Assembly (NCBI GenBank): GCA_023421955.1
Contig: JAEZSE010000017.1
Span: 1-63,824, forward strand
Reading direction: 5' to 3'
Origin: Bacillota bacterium
Lineage (GTDB): Bacteria; Bacillota; Clostridia; Christensenellales; UMGS416
DNA length: 63,824 nt
Part shown: positions 50,925-61,170 of the stretch, in pieces
How positions within the stretch are numbered: position 1 is the stretch's first letter
How the letters are laid out: every line of letters begins with the position of its first letter
The notes under the pieces: generated by a model
What the model saw: only the letters and a program-made list of their open reading frames with translations
Database searches by the model: none
Told to the model about the DNA's origin: nothing
Translations under genes and position numbers: made by a program

Positions 50925-53276
50925 TTACTTGTAGATTACCATGGCGCCCTTGGAATAGTCGGGGGCGCTGCCAGTCACCCGGACCTTCAGGCCGCAGACC
51001 GGCAGCCTCAGGCCGCTGTAGGGCGACTTCACGTTGAACCAGGACTGGGCGTCGCTGAACGCGGGCACCGCCTGTTTGCCAGGCAGGTTGGGGTTCAACG
51101 CCCAGGAATAGACGGATAGGTTCATGTCCGGCGCCTTGGTCAGGCTGAACGCTGCGTCATGCAGCTGGACGAAAGGCATATACCCAGCGCGCAGGCCGCT
51201 CTCGTTGCCGTTGCCCAAGCCGGCATTCAGATAGACATACTGTGTGGCATCCACGACGCCGATCTGGCCGTAGCCGGGATGGACTCCAACAAAGTTGTCG
51301 GTGTAATTGGTGTTCACATACCACATCAGCAACCCCTTGTTGTTTGACACGCGGGCGCGGGCCAGCGTGGTTAAGCCAGCGTCAACGCCCTTGTAGCTGC
51401 GCCACTCAAGCACATAATAGTGACTTCCAACTTTTGAACCGGTGGAAACAGACCAGCCGCCGGTGGTGAAGCTGCCCAGGCCGGCCTCGGCGTTTTCTGC
51501 CGCGATCGCCGCGCCATCGGCCACGACCTTCACATCGTCCACAAACATCCCGGCCAGCTCGGTGCCCCAGTCGGTGGCATAACGGAAGCGGATCTTGATG
51601 CTCTGCCCGGCATAGGCGGACAGGTCGATGGATTCTGAAATCCAGCCGTTGCTGTTGCCGGTATAGGCAGGCAGGCTGTTGGCGATGGTGGGATAGGCTT
51701 CGGGGTTGTGGAAATCCGCCGCCATGCTGGGCGTGGAAAGCGAGGTCCAGGTGACGCCATCGGTGGACACCTGCACAAACCCGCCGTCCCAATTCTCCTC
51801 AATGTCATACCACACGCTGTAGGTGAGCGTGGCGGAGGCCTTACCGGTCAGATCTACCGGCAGAACCATTGAGTTGTCGATCTCTGTGCCGGTGCCGCTG
51901 TAGAATTCCTTTAGGCCCTCAAAGGGTTTGTTGAGGACAAGTACATTCTTCTCCTTGGGCATGCGCACCAGGATCGCCTGCAGATTGCCGGTGTTCATGC
52001 TGGCCGTGTCCATCGTCGTGCTGATCTTGGTCAAGGTCTTGAAGTCCTGCAGCGTCCAGTTGATCCAGTCGCCGCCATGGGTCAGGCCCAGCAAGATCCG
52101 GCTGTAGGGGTTGATGCCGGTGGGCATCGCTCCGCCCGGTGCGCCGCCCCAGCTGCCGCTGCCCATGATGGACCAGTATTCCACGATGTCACCATCGGCG
52201 GTGTAGGCAGTGTCATAATCGTCAGGGATGCCCAGATCGTGCACAAACTCATGGGCAAACACGCCCACCGCGCCATTTTCAGGCTCGGTCGTATAGCTGT
52301 AGATCGCGGTATCGTTGCCGTTGTTGGGCACGACAACCGGGTTTACGTCCACCGAGGAGCTGTGGGACCAGATCGCGTCATCACCCAGAACACCGCCGCC
52401 GGCCTCCTGGCCCATGCCGGGGAAAATGACCATCAGATGGTCCACGATGCCATCAGGTTCGTCCAGGTCGCCATCGCCATCCAGGTCGTATGGATCTTCC
52501 ATATCATAGTCGGAAAGATCCACGCCGGAGTCCAGCGCGGCGGCCACGATATCCGTCACATATTCGTGGATGTTGATGTTGTGGCTGGTATCGGAATCCT
52601 GGCCGTAATACCGGCCATCTTTGGATGCTGTAAACCAACCCAGCACCTGGCCGGTCACATTCAGGTTGCCGTTGGACTGCTCCTTGAAATACTGCCGGAA
52701 GGTGGGTGACTTGGTGCCCTCAGGCGTGGTGTAATAGCCATCGCCAAACAGCAGTTGCTGGTAATGGGCAGCGCTGAAGTCCTGCGTCCAGTAGGTGCGG
52801 CCAAGGTCGGCCGGCTTGGCAATCTGGTTGTTGGTCATGTCGCTGAACTGCCCCAGCAGCACCAACACCTTGACCGTCTTCATGGGGCTTCCATAGGCCG
52901 TGGCAGTGGCTGCCGGCAACGTGCCGGTTTTATACTTGCCAAACTTCTTGCCGGTATGGCCACCGTTCAACGCGCTGTCCAGCAGCGAGGACGCAATGGA
53001 GGAGCGCATCTTTTCAAGTTTCCCGGCCTGGCCGCGGTTCAACGAGCCTCCGGCATAGTTGGCCAACGCCTTACTGAGTTCAAGCTGTGTGGCTTTGGCC
53101 GACAGCTTGCCGGATGCCACCAGCGAGTCAGCTACAAGGTCCCGGTTCATAGGTGCATAATGGATCGCACTGCCCGGAGCATCCGGGGCGGCTGCCTGCA
53201 CCGTCATCGCCCCTGGCGCCACGCCCAGCGCGAACACCATGGCTGCAGTGATGGCAAACACAATCAGCTTTTTCAT
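50925..53276 (-). CDS. Secreted M6 family metalloprotease (immune inhibitor A-like)
   Basis: 783 residues. Signal peptide (1-29, ending VQAAA). Propeptide-like region to about 130. Catalytic domain with the zinc motif HEFVHDLGIPDDYD (His342, Glu343, His346 and the distal Asp), a calcium-type DLDGDGDLDEPDG loop (264-276), then MAM-like beta-sandwich segments (about 480-620). No sortase signal. GAGGAGG precedes the ATG. Likely degrades external proteins. Confidence 0.93.
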   Translation of the reverse strand: MKKLIVFAITAAMVFALGVAPGAMTVQAAAPDAPGSAIHYAPMNRDLVADSLVASGKLSAKATQLELSKALANYAGGSLNRGQAGKLEKMRSSIASSLLDSALNGGHTGKKFGKYKTGTLPAATATAYGSPMKTVKVLVLLGQFSDMTNNQIAKPADLGRTYWTQDFSAAHYQQLLFGDGYYTTPEGTKSPTFRQYFKEQSNGNLNVTGQVLGWFTASKDGRYYGQDSDTSHNINIHEYVTDIVAAALDSGVDLSDYDMEDPYDLDGDGDLDEPDGIVDHLMVIFPGMGQEAGGGVLGDDAIWSHSSSVDVNPVVVPNNGNDTAIYSYTTEPENGAVGVFAHEFVHDLGIPDDYDTAYTADGDIVEYWSIMGSGSWGGAPGGAMPTGINPYSRILLGLTHGGDWINWTLQDFKTLTKISTTMDTASMNTGNLQAILVRMPKEKNVLVLNKPFEGLKEFYSGTGTEIDNSMVLPVDLTGKASATLTYSVWYDIEENWDGGFVQVSTDGVTWTSLSTPSMAADFHNPEAYPTIANSLPAYTGNSNGWISESIDLSAYAGQSIKIRFRYATDWGTELAGMFVDDVKVVADGAAIAAENAEAGLGSFTTGGWSVSTGSKVGSHYYVLEWRSYKGVDAGLTTLARARVSNNKGLLMWYVNTNYTDNFVGVHPGYGQIGVVDATQYVYLNAGLGNGNESGLRAGYMPFVQLHDAAFSLTKAPDMNLSVYSWALNPNLPGKQAVPAFSDAQSWFNVKSPYSGLRLPVCGLKVRVTGSAPDYSKGAMVIYK

Positions 53277-53401
53277 AAAGATTGCCTCCTCATCCATGTA
53301 TTGTTATGTTCAAATGGTAATTATGAGAAATATACGCTCAATTACCGCAAAAGTGAAGTGCTCTTGCGCTCCAAATTTGTGGCAAAATTGTGGTAATTTT
53401 G

Positions 53402-53430
53402 ATGACAGCAAAATATAGCTCAGTTATAAT
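53402..53430 (+). promoter_or_regulatory. Promoter of the leucine-rich-repeat gene
   Basis: ATGACA, 17-base spacer, TATAAT, about 80 bases ahead of the start codon. Confidence 0.55.
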
Positions 53431-53509
53431 GTTAAGGGTTATTACGTTACTGCCAGGGTGCTGTGCCAACCCATGCCACCTCGTTCACATTGATTTCTAG
53501 GAGGCAGCC

Positions 53510-54997
53510 ATGGATTCAATCCCTGAGAGCAAGCTGCGCAAACGGAATCGCTGGATTAAACTGGCTGTGATTGCTTTGGTTTTGGCTGCCGCCATCACAG
53601 CAGCGTTCTGGCCTGAACCCACATACAGACCCAAGCCATCACAAAAGGTTGTGGAAGCGGTTTTCGCCGCACAGAAAGCGATGGAGGGGTATACGGATGA
53701 TACAACGATGGTGTTTGCTGATCCGGTAGTCGAAACGGAGATCTGCAAAATGCTGGGAAAGGATAAAGGCACTGTAACCGTGCGTGATATGCGTGGTATC
53801 CGCACTTTCACTTATCTAGATGTTCAGCAAATAGAAACACTGGAGGACTTCCGCTACTGCGAAAACCTGGAGTCTTTGGAAGCCAGCCATCAAAGGATTG
53901 ATAATCTCGAGAGCCTGCGGGGCCTGAAAAAACTAAACATGATCGATCTGTCCTCTAATGATATTGCAGATTTGTCACCATTGGCAAAGATGGAATCGCT
54001 GCACACATTGTTTGTTCCGCTTAACCCAATCAAAAGCATCGAGGGCCTGCGGGGCCATAAGGGCCTCATTACCATTGATATCCGGTGGTGCCCGGTGACC
54101 GACATCTCACCGCTGGAGGGTATGGGTACGTTACAATCATTTGCTATGGGCGATCATCAGCTTGATAACTCGTTCATTGCCCGGTTATTCCGCAGCTTTC
54201 AACCATCCGGCTCCCAACCTTTCAGGGGGCGAGGGAGCCAAGATAATCCGTGGGAATATGACCTTTCAGTCCTAAAGGGCACCGATCGCCTCATGCATTT
54301 CAGCCTCATCGGAAAGCCCAAAGACATCACGCCGCTGCTCGGGCAAAAGAAACTGGAACAAGTGGCTCTTGAGGGGCTTGAGCACAAAGACTTCGCTGCC
54401 CTGCTGGATAACTGCAAGGAGTTGGAGTCAATCTCCATTGAGTCTTCTTCCATTAAACTATCCAGCCTGGCATCTCTGGGTGAAAAAGTGCAGGGATTGT
54501 TCATCAGCAATAGTGACATCATCAGCGATGCATCCACACTGCCATGCCCGTCCAGCCTGCGGTATATGACCATATCCAGCTGTAACCTCAATGACGTCTC
54601 TGTTTTGGCGGGGCTCACCAAGCTAGAATCCTTATCAATAATTAACTCAGGCATAAATGACATCTCACCGCTGGCCGAGTTGAAGAGCCTGAACACCTTG
54701 TATCTGCAAATGAATCAAATCAGGGATATAACGCCGCTTGCCGGACTGAAAGACCTGAAATACCTTGATTTGCAGGGGAACATCATCAAGGATATCAAGC
54801 CGTTGCGCGAACTGAAAGCCCTGAAAAACCTGGATCTGCGTGCTAATATTGTCAGGGACTTCACCCCACTACTGGATTTGCCTGCTCTCAAAAGCCTCCA
54901 TATTGCAGACAATCCGTATACGGTTGACGACCGAAGTACAGCAGATGACGTCTTTGAGAAACTTGCAAAACATGGCTGCAACGTTGAAAAGAAATAG
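53510..54997 (+). CDS. Leucine-rich-repeat protein with N-terminal membrane anchor
   Basis: 495 residues. Basic N-terminus and one helix (about 16-36), so anchored with the bulk outside. Residues about 110-480 hold internalin-like repeats of 21-23 residues, e.g. LNTLYLQMNQIRDITPLAGLKD, split by a less regular part near 205-290. No sorting signal. TAGGAGGCAGCC precedes the ATG. Likely a protein-binding surface protein; ligand unknown. Confidence 0.88.
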   Translation: MDSIPESKLRKRNRWIKLAVIALVLAAAITAAFWPEPTYRPKPSQKVVEAVFAAQKAMEGYTDDTTMVFADPVVETEICKMLGKDKGTVTVRDMRGIRTFTYLDVQQIETLEDFRYCENLESLEASHQRIDNLESLRGLKKLNMIDLSSNDIADLSPLAKMESLHTLFVPLNPIKSIEGLRGHKGLITIDIRWCPVTDISPLEGMGTLQSFAMGDHQLDNSFIARLFRSFQPSGSQPFRGRGSQDNPWEYDLSVLKGTDRLMHFSLIGKPKDITPLLGQKKLEQVALEGLEHKDFAALLDNCKELESISIESSSIKLSSLASLGEKVQGLFISNSDIISDASTLPCPSSLRYMTISSCNLNDVSVLAGLTKLESLSIINSGINDISPLAELKSLNTLYLQMNQIRDITPLAGLKDLKYLDLQGNIIKDIKPLRELKALKNLDLRANIVRDFTPLLDLPALKSLHIADNPYTVDDRSTADDVFEKLAKHGCNVEKK

Positions 54998-55085
54998 TCT
55001 TGACAACAATCGAGGCAATTTCTGAGTAGCTTTCATTCCCATGCGTGAAACTGCCTGAAGTCCAAATGCTAGTACCGCGCCGGTA

Positions 55086-55114
55086 ATGACAATCGGACAC
55101 ATCATGACTATAAT
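55086..55114 (+). promoter_or_regulatory. Promoter of the beta-galactosidase gene
   Basis: ATGACA, 17-base spacer, TATAAT, followed about 33 bases later by the ATG with AGGAGG. Confidence 0.6.
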
Positions 55115-55146
55115 CTATGTTACCAACATCTGCCAGGAGGCCCTCC

Positions 55147-58100
55147 ATGCGGACAGGCAAAGAGCTCCCCGATTACCAAAACCCCAAGCTGCTGCAAAAG
55201 GGCAGGCTGCCCGCCCACGCCACGCTCTTCCCCTTCGACTCGGTGGAAGGAGCCGTGTCCGGCCAGCGGGGCATGAGCAACCGGTATATGAGCCTCAACG
55301 GCGTGTGGCGTTTCTTTCTGGCCGACCGGCCCAACGACCTTCCCGGCGAGTTCTGGGAAATCGATTACGATGATGCGGACTGGGATGATATGGCCCTGCC
55401 CTGCTGCTGGGAAATGGAGGGCTACGGTGTGCCCGTCTATACCAATGTGAAATACCCGATCCCCTATGACCCGCCCTTTGTGCCCGATGACAACCCGGTG
55501 GGTTGCTACCGCAAATATTTCACGATGCCCGATGGCTGGGCCGACATGCGCACCCACGTGACCTTTGAGGGTGTGGACTCGGCCTACTACGTGTGGGTGA
55601 ACGGCCATGTCGCCGGTTTTTCCAAGGTGCCGCACATGCCGGCGGAGTTTGACATCACCGACTTTGTGGCAGCCGGCCCCAACGTGCTGGCCGTACAGGT
55701 GCTCAAATACTCCGACGGCACCTATCTGGAGGACCAGGACATGTGGCGCATGTCCGGTATCTTCCGTGATGTGTATCTTACTGCCCACGGCCACAGCTAC
55801 CTCCGCGACGCTTGGGTGGAGACAGTGCTTGACAGCGCCTATCAGGACGCCACGCTCCAGCTTCACATCGACGTGGCTTCCAGCGAATCAGGGGAAACTA
55901 AAGTGCGGGCTGAGCTTTTCGACGAAGACTGGGCTCCGGCGGCCTCCGGCTTGTTTTCAGGCAGCCTGAAGTATGGCAGCGCGGCCATTGAGGGCGCGCT
56001 TGCTGTGAAAGCACCCACCAAGTGGACCGCCGAAACCCCCACTCTCTACCCGCTGCTGCTCACGCTGCTGGGCGATCGCGGCGAGCAGCTGGAGACGATT
56101 CGGATCGACGTTGGCTTCCGCGAGGTAAAAATTGCCGGCGTGGAGCTCATGGTGAACGGCGTGCCGATCAAGATCAAGGGCGTGAACCGTCACGACACCA
56201 ATGCCGACACCGGCCACACTGTGAGCGTGGACGACATGGTGAAAGACATCACGTTGATGAAGCAGCACAACATCAACGCTGTGCGCACCAGCCACTACCC
56301 CAACGACCCCCGCTGGCTGGACCTTTGTGACCGCTACGGCCTCTATGTGATCGATGAGACTGACCTGGAAACCCACGGCACGATCATGGTGGGCCGCTTA
56401 AGCGAGCTCTCCGACAACCCGGAGTGGGAAGCCGCCTATGTGGACCGTGTGGAGCGCATGGTGCGCCGCGACCGAAACCACCCATCGGTCATCATCTGGT
56501 CGCTGGGCAACGAAAGCGGCTGGGGCTGCAACCATCTGGCGATGATCCGCTGGATCAAGGCCAACGACCTCACCCGCCCGGTGCATTACGAGCATGGTCA
56601 CGACGCGCCGGAGCTGGACATGGTCAGCTGCATGTATCCGACGCTGGATTGGCTGGCTGACGAAGCCACCAACAAAGCGGACAACCGACCGTTTTTTATG
56701 TGTGAATATGCCCACGCGATGGGCAACGGCCCCGGCAACCTGAAAGAATATTGGGATTTGATAACCTCCAGCAGGCGCCTGATCGGCGGCTGCGTGTGGG
56801 AGTGGGCCGACCATGGCATCCGCGCTGAAAACGAGGCCGGAGAGGAGTTCTTCGCCTATGGCGGCGACTTCGGCGACCAGCCCAACGATGGCAACTTCTG
56901 CATCGATGGCCTGACTACACCAGAGCACGACCCTCACACCAGCCTGATAGAGCTAAAAAAAGTGCTGCAGCCGGTGAAGGTGGAAGGTCTTGGGGGTGGT
57001 GTCATCCGCGTAACCAACCTGAATTACTTCACAGACCTCACTTGGCTAGATGGCGCGTGGCGGGTCACGATGGACGGCAAGACTGTGAAATCGGGCTCGC
57101 TGGCCCAGCTGGACATCGCCCCCGGCCAATGCCGAGAGATCAGCATCACCGTGGGTGAGATGAAACGAAACGGCGACTGGCGGCTGGAGACGCTCTTCAC
57201 GCTGAAGGCTGACACGCCCTGGGCCGAGCGGGGCCATCTGGTGGCCCGCGAGCAGCTGGCGCTAAGAGCCGCTGTGCCAACCATCTTCGACGCTGGAAGC
57301 CTGCCTGCACTGGATGTGAGTGTGCTGGAGGGTGACATTCTGGTGAGCGGTCAATGCTTCACGGCGATGTTCTCCGAAGACTCCGGCCGCATGGAGTGGT
57401 ATGAGCACAAGGGCCAGCCGGTGATTTCCGGGCCCATCCTGCCCAACCTGTGGCGGGCTCCCACCGACAACGACAAGCCCATGGTAAACCTTTGGAAGGA
57501 AGCCGGTCTGGACACCCTGCAAAGCCGTGTGGCGGACGTTTGCTATGAGCAGCGGGGCGATAATGAGTTTGAGCTCACCGCCGAGACGGTGCACGGCGCT
57601 TATGGCAAAGACCCGGCTCTCCGGATGATCAGCCGCTACACCGTGTATGGTGACGGCTCGGTGCGCTGCCGGTTTGAGTTCAAGCCCAACCAAAACCTGC
57701 CCCATCTGCCCCGCCTGGGCGTGACGATGGAGTTGGAAAGCGACATGGACCGGCTCAAGTGGTATGGCCGCGGCCCACATGAGAACTACCCGGACAAGAA
57801 GACCGCCGCCCACATCGGCCTCTACTCCGGCACGGTGGCAGAGCAGCACGAGGAATACACCCGCCCGCAGGAAAACGGTGCAAAGTGCGATGTGGCCTGG
57901 GCGATGCTGCACGACGCCAGGGGCCTGGGAGTGCTCTTCACCGGGCAGCCCAGCTTCAGCTTCAATGCCCATGACTATTCGGATATGGATCTCACGTTGG
58001 CGGAGCACACCTATGAGCTGGAGCGGCAGGAGGCCATCACGCTCGATATTGATTACGCCCAGGGCGGCCTTGGGTCCGCAAGCTGCGGCCCCGGCCCGCT

Positions 58101-58209
58101 GGAGCAGTACCAGTTGAAGGCCGAGCCGGCGGTGCTGGAGTTTGTGATAAGGCCTGCGGTGCATGGGCAGGATGATTTGTTTGGGAAGGCTAGGAAGGTG
58201 CCGGGGTAA
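55147..58209 (+). CDS. lacZ: Beta-galactosidase, GH2 (LacZ type)
   Basis: 1020 residues, full length for LacZ. Domains in order: sugar-binding (about 45-215), Ig-like (215-325), TIM barrel (330-615), and the C-terminal small chain. Acid/base Glu456 in SLGNESGWG and nucleophile Glu520 in FFMCEYAHAMGNG. No signal peptide, so it acts on imported galactosides. ATG at 55147 has AGGAGG ahead. Single-gene transcript ending in a strong terminator. Confidence 0.95.
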   Translation: MRTGKELPDYQNPKLLQKGRLPAHATLFPFDSVEGAVSGQRGMSNRYMSLNGVWRFFLADRPNDLPGEFWEIDYDDADWDDMALPCCWEMEGYGVPVYTNVKYPIPYDPPFVPDDNPVGCYRKYFTMPDGWADMRTHVTFEGVDSAYYVWVNGHVAGFSKVPHMPAEFDITDFVAAGPNVLAVQVLKYSDGTYLEDQDMWRMSGIFRDVYLTAHGHSYLRDAWVETVLDSAYQDATLQLHIDVASSESGETKVRAELFDEDWAPAASGLFSGSLKYGSAAIEGALAVKAPTKWTAETPTLYPLLLTLLGDRGEQLETIRIDVGFREVKIAGVELMVNGVPIKIKGVNRHDTNADTGHTVSVDDMVKDITLMKQHNINAVRTSHYPNDPRWLDLCDRYGLYVIDETDLETHGTIMVGRLSELSDNPEWEAAYVDRVERMVRRDRNHPSVIIWSLGNESGWGCNHLAMIRWIKANDLTRPVHYEHGHDAPELDMVSCMYPTLDWLADEATNKADNRPFFMCEYAHAMGNGPGNLKEYWDLITSSRRLIGGCVWEWADHGIRAENEAGEEFFAYGGDFGDQPNDGNFCIDGLTTPEHDPHTSLIELKKVLQPVKVEGLGGGVIRVTNLNYFTDLTWLDGAWRVTMDGKTVKSGSLAQLDIAPGQCREISITVGEMKRNGDWRLETLFTLKADTPWAERGHLVAREQLALRAAVPTIFDAGSLPALDVSVLEGDILVSGQCFTAMFSEDSGRMEWYEHKGQPVISGPILPNLWRAPTDNDKPMVNLWKEAGLDTLQSRVADVCYEQRGDNEFELTAETVHGAYGKDPALRMISRYTVYGDGSVRCRFEFKPNQNLPHLPRLGVTMELESDMDRLKWYGRGPHENYPDKKTAAHIGLYSGTVAEQHEEYTRPQENGAKCDVAWAMLHDARGLGVLFTGQPSFSFNAHDYSDMDLTLAEHTYELERQEAITLDIDYAQGGLGSASCGPGPLEQYQLKAEPAVLEFVIRPAVHGQDDLFGKARKVPG

Positions 58210-58227
58210 TTCAAACAACAATAAGAA

Positions 58228-58256
58228 AAGGCTGCCTGCTTTGTGCAGGCAGCCTT
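58228..58256. terminator. Terminator after lacZ
   Basis: Perfect 12-base stem AAGGCTGCCTGC with GCAGGCAGCCTT around a five-base loop; it also serves the opposite-strand gene ending at 58304. Confidence 0.85.
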
Positions 58257-58303
58257 AGGTTCTACTAAACACAATCGGTGTTATGGGCACACACTTCTGG
58301 ATG

Positions 58304-58819
58304 TTATGGAGTGACCAGAACATCCATGGTCTCCCACCAGAAGCTCCCTTTATCAAGACTCCGTTCATCACATGCCAAGAGATCATTCTTCGACTTTTCT
58401 ATGAGATCAGCAGGTATGTTTCTTTCCAGCATAGCCCTTTTGCCATTTGCTTCCTGAGCTTTTTTTACAAGCGCCTTATATATCAGCAAACACTCTGCTA
58501 ATTGCATGACGGAGGAGTTCATGAACAAGGTATAGCTCATTTCTTCATGATCGATGATGTAAATGTCTCCAATCTGCTTCTTGATACAAATCCAATCACC
58601 GGAGGCGGTACTGCCTATATACACATAGTCTTGAGGGAGCTCCTGTTCTTCATATTCATCAAAAGATACAAAAGGCGCCGCCGATTTGGGTAACCCGACG
58701 TCTCGGAGAAATTGGCTAGGAGAATCAGACAACTCCATCACAGATACATATGACTCAGAAAACTTTGTGAGAGAATTGAATGTTTCATTCACGTTCCTAA
58801 CAAGCTCTTCCGCTTTCAT
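58304..58819 (-). CDS. SUKH-4-like immunity family protein
   Basis: 171 residues, cytosolic. Features of the SUKH-4 type: FLRDVGLPKSAAPFVSF at the front, YIGSTASGDWICIKKQ, IYIIDHEEM, FMNSSVMQLAECLLIYKAL. SUKH proteins are common immunity proteins of polymorphic toxins. No toxin gene adjoins, and a SMI1/KNR4 gene lies just upstream. Start ATG 58819 with GGGAG close by; a GTG at 58837 is possible. Confidence 0.7.
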   Translation of the reverse strand: MKAEELVRNVNETFNSLTKFSESYVSVMELSDSPSQFLRDVGLPKSAAPFVSFDEYEEQELPQDYVYIGSTASGDWICIKKQIGDIYIIDHEEMSYTLFMNSSVMQLAECLLIYKALVKKAQEANGKRAMLERNIPADLIEKSKNDLLACDERSLDKGSFWWETMDVLVTP

Positions 58820-58857
58820 AGGCTCCCTTCTTTCCACAGCATCTTGGTTAATCGCTG

Positions 58858-59304
58858 CTAGTCATCCTGCGGTTCTTTCAGCGCCGCCATAAACTCTGAA
58901 AAGCTGCCAGCCATCCAATAGATATTTGACTCATCGCTGGATTGCGGGAAATACCAAGAATGATCCCATGCATAAACACCCTTATCTTTGCCATCGCAGA
59001 TCATCACAATCATACATTCACTTGGATCATGACCAATAATCAGGCTGTTGGGAAGCAAGTCGCCCATATACTCGTCATTCCATTGATATAAATCGAGGTG
59101 AGGTACATTTAGTCCACACAGCACATGAAGCGGTATGCTTTCTTGAATTTCTTTGACGAAAATGGATGGATAACGATTGTCCGTTGAGCCGCCGTTGTAT
59201 TCCATCAAGAATTCCCTGTAATCCTGCGGCATCGGAAACCCAATGTGTTTCTCAAATTCATCGATCATCTGCTTCGTAGCTTTGCCGAACCCACGAATGG
59301 TCAT
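58858..59304 (-). CDS. SMI1/KNR4 (SUKH-1) family protein
   Basis: 148 residues. The opening IDEFEKHIGFPMPQDYREFLMEYNGG is the classical SMI1/KNR4 start, followed by DLLPNSLIIGHDPSECMIVMICDGKDKGVYAWDH in two parts (LIIGHDPSE and KDKGVYAWDH). Probably an immunity or protein-binding domain. Same strand as the SUKH-4 gene with a 38-base gap, so one transcript. Confidence 0.85.
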   Translation of the reverse strand: MTIRGFGKATKQMIDEFEKHIGFPMPQDYREFLMEYNGGSTDNRYPSIFVKEIQESIPLHVLCGLNVPHLDLYQWNDEYMGDLLPNSLIIGHDPSECMIVMICDGKDKGVYAWDHSWYFPQSSDESNIYWMAGSFSEFMAALKEPQDD

Positions 59305-59380
59305 TGGCAGCCGCCTTTCGTATTATGTTGGTTTCTGGCAAGAAACAGGGAAGAGACGTTGATATCAGGATATCATCGCT

Positions 59381-60604
59381 TTAGTCGCGACGCAAGGTGT
59401 TGAGCATTCCCTCCCCGCCATCCCGCTTGGTCCTCAAAATGATCAGGATCAACCCCGCCGAAACCAACCCCACCACCCCGCCAAACAAAAAAGGCGCGTT
59501 GGAATCCACCTTATCCCACAACAGGCCCGCGATGATGGAAGACAGCAGCAGCCCGATGCCCTGCAGCATGCCATAAAACCCCAGCACCGTGCCGCGGAAT
59601 TCCTTGGGGGCCGCCTCTGCCACGAAAGCCCGTTCGGCACCGCTGACAAACGCGCTGTAGGCACCATAGGCAATGAACAGCCCGATGATTGCGGCCCGGC
59701 CAGCAAGCAGCGCAAAGCCCAGATACACCAGCCCGTAGATCACATAGCCCGGCACCAGGATGGCGCTCCTGCCCAGCTTGTCGGATAGGCGGCCCGCCGG
59801 GATCGCCAGCGCAGACGTGGCCACATTGAACGCCAGATACAGCAGGATGACCTCTTGTGTGGAGAATCCCCTCTCCGATGCCTTTAGGAGCAGGAACGTA
59901 TTGGACGAGTTGCCAAGGCAGAACAGGAACATAGCTGCAAGATAAAGCTTCAGCCTGCCATCCAGCTTCATATGCCGGAAAGACAGCCGCTGTGCCGTCT
60001 GCACGGCGCATTTCTCCTCCCGGATCAGCGGGATGATCGCGATGCTGATCACCGCAGGCACAATGGACCACAGAAACGCGCCGTGGAACCCCATGCCCGT
60101 GGCCACAAACACAAACGCCAGCACCACGCCCAGCGCAGAGCCAGCCATATCAAGCATCTTGTGCATGCCGAAGCCGCCGCCCAGCCTGCCATTGTCGCAG
60201 CTCTGGGCCACCAGCGCATCTCGGGGGGCTGTGCGGATGCCTTTGCCAGTGCGGTCAATAATCCTGGCAACCAGCACACCGGCCCACGAGCTGGAGAGCA
60301 GCAGCGCAACCTTATAGACCGCCGACGCCGCGTAGCCAACGAAAGCCAGCCGCTTCTTGTTTTGACGTACATCGCCCACATAACCGCTGAAGACCTTCAG
60401 CAGCGACGCCAGGCTTTCGGCGATGCCCTCGATCACGCCCACAATGGCCGGTGACGCACCCAGTGTGGCCGTGAGAAACAGCGGCACCAGCGGGTAGACC
60501 ATTTCGGTGCTCATGTCCATGAAAAGGCTGACCAAGCCGATTAGCACGATATTGGAAAACAATTTCCTGCCCGGGAAGCGGCTGCCATTTGTTTGCACGT
60601 CCAT
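59381..60604 (-). CDS. MFS transporter linked to chrB
   Basis: 407 residues, about twelve helices. MFS signature-like GRLSDKLGRSAILVPGY and RTGKGIRTAPRDALVA. The latter motif (D-R-T-G-K-G-I-R) is common in a MFS subgroup often found beside ChrB-like genes. Start at 60604 is supported by GAGGGGGAG upstream; longer in-frame starts run into chrB. Efflux substrate unknown; heavy-metal oxyanion is possible but unproven. Confidence 0.85.
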   Translation of the reverse strand: MDVQTNGSRFPGRKLFSNIVLIGLVSLFMDMSTEMVYPLVPLFLTATLGASPAIVGVIEGIAESLASLLKVFSGYVGDVRQNKKRLAFVGYAASAVYKVALLLSSSWAGVLVARIIDRTGKGIRTAPRDALVAQSCDNGRLGGGFGMHKMLDMAGSALGVVLAFVFVATGMGFHGAFLWSIVPAVISIAIIPLIREEKCAVQTAQRLSFRHMKLDGRLKLYLAAMFLFCLGNSSNTFLLLKASERGFSTQEVILLYLAFNVATSALAIPAGRLSDKLGRSAILVPGYVIYGLVYLGFALLAGRAAIIGLFIAYGAYSAFVSGAERAFVAEAAPKEFRGTVLGFYGMLQGIGLLLSSIIAGLLWDKVDSNAPFLFGGVVGLVSAGLILIILRTKRDGGEGMLNTLRRD

Positions 60605-60617
60605 CAGATTCTCCCCC

Positions 60618-61154
60618 TCATATCCCATCACAAGCAGAGTAGACTGCTGCACAGAATCGTTCCAGTGCATCCGCGCAGCGCTCCAGCATGTGGGTGGATT
60701 CCGCAGCCAGCGTCGCTCCAAAACGATCGCGGCTTTTGATTTTTCCACACCACTCCCGGAGCTTTCTGAGCTCTTCCTCATTTTCCTCGATCTCGGCAAA
60801 GGAGAAGTTTTTGCGCTCAGTCTCCTTGTCGATCTCATGAAGGAAATCAACGCATTGCTCCAGGAGCTCCCGGTATTCCTCATCCCTGTCGCGGTTGAAG
60901 CGTAGCACAAAGGAAGCATGGGTCTCCCCATCCACGGAGGCAGTCATCACAAAGGCCTCGCCGCCCTCCTTCGCCACCTCATCGCGGATATCCCGCATCC
61001 AGGCAGCGTGATCGCCAGCAAGGGGAAGCATCCACTGTGATTGCTGCATGTTGAGTGCACCGAGCTTTTTGAGCTTTCGCCAAATCGCCACGCGGGCCCG
61101 CGACGGCTCCCGCGGCAGCGTGTAGCTGAGCACAACCCATTCATACGATTCCAT
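60618..61154 (-). CDS. ChrB N-terminal domain protein
   Basis: 178 residues. The start WVVLSYTLPREPSRARVAIWRKLKKLGALNMQQSQWMLP matches the ChrB N-terminal domain (key words: Y-x-L-P-R-E-P-S, W-R-K-L-K-K-L-G-A). The C-terminal half is helical and acidic. ChrB is a chromate-responsive regulator in some proteobacteria. Here it leads a two-gene operon with an MFS transporter behind a promoter with two equal dyads, so it may be the repressor. No ChrA is present. Confidence 0.8.
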   Translation of the reverse strand: MESYEWVVLSYTLPREPSRARVAIWRKLKKLGALNMQQSQWMLPLAGDHAAWMRDIRDEVAKEGGEAFVMTASVDGETHASFVLRFNRDRDEEYRELLEQCVDFLHEIDKETERKNFSFAEIEENEEELRKLREWCGKIKSRDRFGATLAAESTHMLERCADALERFCAAVYSACDGI

Positions 61155-61170
61155 GGTTGATCCTAAGAAT

